Source: JAMLHN01 sp035708745 | GTDB lineage: Bacteria; Chloroflexota; Chloroflexia; Thermomicrobiales; UBA6265 | Direction of reading: 5' to 3' | DNA length: 7,604 bases | Assembly: GCA_035708745.1 (NCBI GenBank) | Contig: DASTFJ010000041.1 | Location: 1-7,604, forward strand | Shown: piece after piece, positions 5,952 to 7,604 of the stretch | Layout: each line of letters begins with the position of its first letter | How positions within the stretch are numbered: position 1 is the stretch's first letter | Made by a program: the position numbers and the translations under genes | Notes under the pieces: model-generated | The model's database searches: none | The model's input: only the letters and a program-made list of their open reading frames with translations | What the model was told of the DNA's origin: nothing

Positions 5952-7178
5952 TTATGCCTGTATTGCGCTCGCGCGATGGGTGCGCAACCACGATGGCGTG
6001 ATCTGCTGGGTGAGCGTATGCCGAAATCGCTCGATTTGCTCGCTGCGCGGACCGTTCCCGAGAAACTCGAGCACCAGATCGCGGCCGGCGAAATAGGTGA
6101 AGATGTACGGTCGCCAGAGGGGATCGTCGATGAAGCGGAACCGGCGTTCGGCCCGGTCCTTCGGGGTCAGCTCCCAGCGCATCAGATAATCGATGACTTC
6201 GGATTCGCTGGCGTCCTGCTCATGCCGCAGGATGGCGGCATTGCCCGCCACCGCGCGCAGCTTTCCGAAGAGCTCGTCGATCCGTTCTTCGCGCTCGGGA
6301 TCACCCTGTACGCCCAGCGCGGGATAGAGCACCTCGGATTTGAAGACGATCCCCTCGTCACCGGGGAAGATCTGCGCTTCGGCGGCGGTGGCGATCCCCT
6401 CGCTGATGACGCATTCGGGGGTGTTGATCAGGTGAATGGCATGCTCGGCATAGCCCTTGCCCTGATAGAGCTCGCGGTCCTTGAGCGAATGCTCGGTGTG
6501 GTGACCCGGATACCCCTCATGCGCAATAAGATCGGTGATGGCATTGGCGCGAATCGGCAGATCGACATTGATCTCGACCAGCGATTTCGCGTTGCCCAGA
6601 TACCAGTTGTAGCCCGACCAGGGTTTATCGACGACGAAGGACAGCTCGATCGATTCGCCCGCCGGGAGCTCGACGAAATCGAGGGTGCGGTTACGGGTTT
6701 CGTTCAGCAGCAAGTCGAACCCGGCACGGGCGGTGGCGTTGTCGATGACATAGCGGTCGCGCCAGACGTTCATGCGGTCGAAGAGCGGACCGCGGCCGGG
6801 CACGATCTCTTCCAGCTCCGCGATGGCCGCCTCGAAGGTCGCTTCCGGTTCCATCTCGATCTCGATATCGAAACAGGCGGCGACCTCGTCGCGGTAGGGC
6901 ACGTCCTCGCCCTGCAGCTTGCGCAGCACCATCGCGATACCGGTGAGCTGCTTGTCGAGGTAGTCCTGCCGCGTCTCGGGATATCCCTGCGCCGGCAGCT
7001 GCTCGTGCAGGCCGCGGTTGCGCTGCAACAGCTCGGCCACCGCGGGAGCCGGTGTCATATCGGCCTCGGCGCGCAACTCCGCCGGGCCGACATAGGCGTC
7101 GATGAAGCCGGGGAAATGCCGTTCGATGCCGAAGGCGATACGGAGATATTCGGTGCCAAAGAGGTCAAGGGTGTTCAT
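5952..7178 (-). CDS. DUF885 family protein, HExxPGH zinc metallopeptidase-like
   Basis: The 408-residue protein has the DUF885 hallmark HEGYPGHHTE at 220-229: His220, Glu221 and His226 form an HExxPGH zinc-site motif. Glu260 in ISEGIATAAEAQ, 34 residues on, is the likely third ligand, equivalent to the family's EGWALYAE block. Family members are predicted gluzincin-like peptidases and some act on small peptides; here the reaction is inferred, not shown. No signal peptide or membrane helix is visible, so it should be cytoplasmic. It is somewhat shorter than the 550-600 residues common for DUF885, mainly in the N-terminal part. ATG 7178 gives a sensible N-terminus (NTLDLFGTEYLRIAFGIE). No Shine-Dalgarno sequence precedes it (the ten bases before are CTCTTCCCGC on the coding strand); GTG 7208 would add only ten residues that read through repeat-like DNA. 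It lies upstream of the amidase on the same strand with a 150-base gap that holds a promoter. Confidence 0.87.
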   Translation of the reverse strand: MNTLDLFGTEYLRIAFGIERHFPGFIDAYVGPAELRAEADMTPAPAVAELLQRNRGLHEQLPAQGYPETRQDYLDKQLTGIAMVLRKLQGEDVPYRDEVAACFDIEIEMEPEATFEAAIAELEEIVPGRGPLFDRMNVWRDRYVIDNATARAGFDLLLNETRNRTLDFVELPAGESIELSFVVDKPWSGYNWYLGNAKSLVEINVDLPIRANAITDLIAHEGYPGHHTEHSLKDRELYQGKGYAEHAIHLINTPECVISEGIATAAEAQIFPGDEGIVFKSEVLYPALGVQGDPEREERIDELFGKLRAVAGNAAILRHEQDASESEVIDYLMRWELTPKDRAERRFRFIDDPLWRPYIFTYFAGRDLVLEFLGNGPRSEQIERFRHTLTQQITPSWLRTHRASAIQA

Positions 7179-7190
7179 GCGGGAAGAGTA

Positions 7191-7228
7191 GCAGGCGGCA
7201 CGCGGCACGCAGCAGCCAGAATATCGGT
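7191..7228. repeat. Dispersed intergenic repeat, copy 2
   Basis: This 38-base stretch matches 1400-1434 at 31 of 35 aligned positions, with an extra ATA at the right end. It lies directly upstream of the DUF885 start. On the minus strand the extra ATA creates TATTCT (7222-7217), a possible -10 box about 40 bases before ATG 7178, but no -35 fits well. Confidence 0.6.
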
Positions 7229-7234
7229 TGTTGA

Positions 7235-7257
7235 GTCCTAAGTTCTGGGTCCTGAGT
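7235..7257. repeat. Short GTCCTRAGT direct repeat in the divergent intergenic region
   Basis: GTCCTAAGT (7235-7243) and GTCCTGAGT (7249-7257) are 14 bases apart and differ at one base. They are flanked by TTGA and TCAA. A related CTGAGTCC word also follows the other intergenic repeat (1448-1454). It may be part of a longer dispersed repeat or a binding site; no function can be assigned. Confidence 0.35.
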
Positions 7258-7309
7258 CAACAGTTGGATGTACGACTGATCGAACTCAGGTAGACGCTAC
7301 GGTGATGGA

Positions 7310-7604
7310 ATGAAAGACGAGCAAACTATTGTCACGCTCGATGAAGGTCTAGCCGAGCGAGTGCATGCACTTGCAAAGCGACCCAATATATCATTCGATG
7401 ATGCTGCGAACGCCGTCATTCGGTCTGGTTTGAGGAGCCAGGCTGGCCTGCAGGCGCCATACCAAGTACCCACCTTTCCGATGGGATTGCGACCGGGCAT
7501 TGATCTGACCCATGCGCTGCAGTTGGCTGGTGAGCTCGAAGACGAGGAAATCCTTCGGAAAATGCAGGAGCATAACGAGCGCGCCCTTGGACGGATTGCG
7601 GTTG
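7310..7604 (+). CDS. VapB-like ribbon-helix-helix antitoxin, 3' truncated
   Basis: The frame starts at ATG 7310, four bases after GGTGA (7301-7305), and is still open after 98 codons at the window edge. Residues 5-43 (QTIVTLDEGLAERV, ISFDDAANAVIRSGL) have the strand-helix-helix shape of an RHH DNA-binding domain. The following PYQVPTFPMGLRPGIDL and LAGELEDEEILRKM match the toxin-binding tail I know from VapB antitoxins, where the GLRPGID motif is typical. The expected partner, a PIN-domain VapC ribonuclease, would lie just beyond the right edge. Such pairs usually repress their own promoter, so the divergent region 7229-7309 may hold the operator. Codon use is less GC-biased than in the other genes here (CAAACTATT, AATATATCATTC), which suggests recent transfer. 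Alternative: an orphan RHH regulator. Confidence 0.72.
   Translation, partial: MKDEQTIVTLDEGLAERVHALAKRPNISFDDAANAVIRSGLRSQAGLQAPYQVPTFPMGLRPGIDLTHALQLAGELEDEEILRKMQEHNERALGRIAV

Noticed and set aside
4860..7241. A 793-codon plus-strand open frame running antisense to the amidase 5' half and the whole DUF885 gene
   Set aside because: Its product is a His/Arg/Gly/Asp-rich string without domains, it crosses an intergenic region, and both opposite-strand genes have clear catalytic motifs. Long antisense frames are usual in GC-rich, codon-biased DNA.
7305..7313. ATG 7305 as antitoxin start
   Set aside because: It reads ATG GAA TGA and stops at once; ATG 7310 is the usable start.

Overview
The window is GC-rich, gene-dense bacterial DNA with five complete or nearly complete protein genes, one gene cut at each edge, and no RNA genes, insertion sequences or CRISPR. 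The mix points to a high-GC organism with a Gram-positive-type (monoderm-like) surface: a multi-domain bPH2 (YdbT-type) membrane protein, Tat signals combined with LPXTG sorting signals, and strong GGAGG or AAAGGGG ribosome sites. Chloroflexota (class Thermomicrobia) is my best guess, because small Tat-signal, cysteine-repeat proteins of this kind are familiar there. This is inference; an actinobacterium cannot be excluded.

Layout. (1) Bases 1-1395, plus strand: the 3' part of a YdbT-like protein with three bPH2 domains, cut at the left edge. (2) Bases 1629-2285 and 2464-3234, plus strand: two paralogous surface proteins. Each has a twin-arginine signal, a tandem array of six-cysteine knottin-like modules (four and five modules), and a C-terminal LPxTG-hydrophobic-RR sorting signal. 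Each has its own ribosome site, upstream region and downstream hairpin. This pair is the most interesting content. (3) Bases 3350-7178, minus strand: three genes read right to left. They are a DUF885 metallopeptidase-like protein, a secreted amidase-signature enzyme with a very acidic linker, and a small acidic protein of unknown function. A sigma70-like promoter sits just after the DUF885 stop and probably drives the amidase and the small protein. The minus-strand set converges on the knottin genes at a strong hairpin (3259-3293). (4) From 7310, plus strand: the start of a VapB-like ribbon-helix-helix antitoxin cut at the right edge, divergent from the DUF885 gene.

How the genes fit together. 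The amidase and DUF885 enzyme suggest processing of peptides or amides outside and inside the cell. The two knottin-array proteins look like wall-anchored structural, binding or inhibitory modules. No direct link between the two sets is visible beyond proximity. A 35-38 bp intergenic repeat occurs twice (1400-1434 and 7191-7228), bracketing most of the window.
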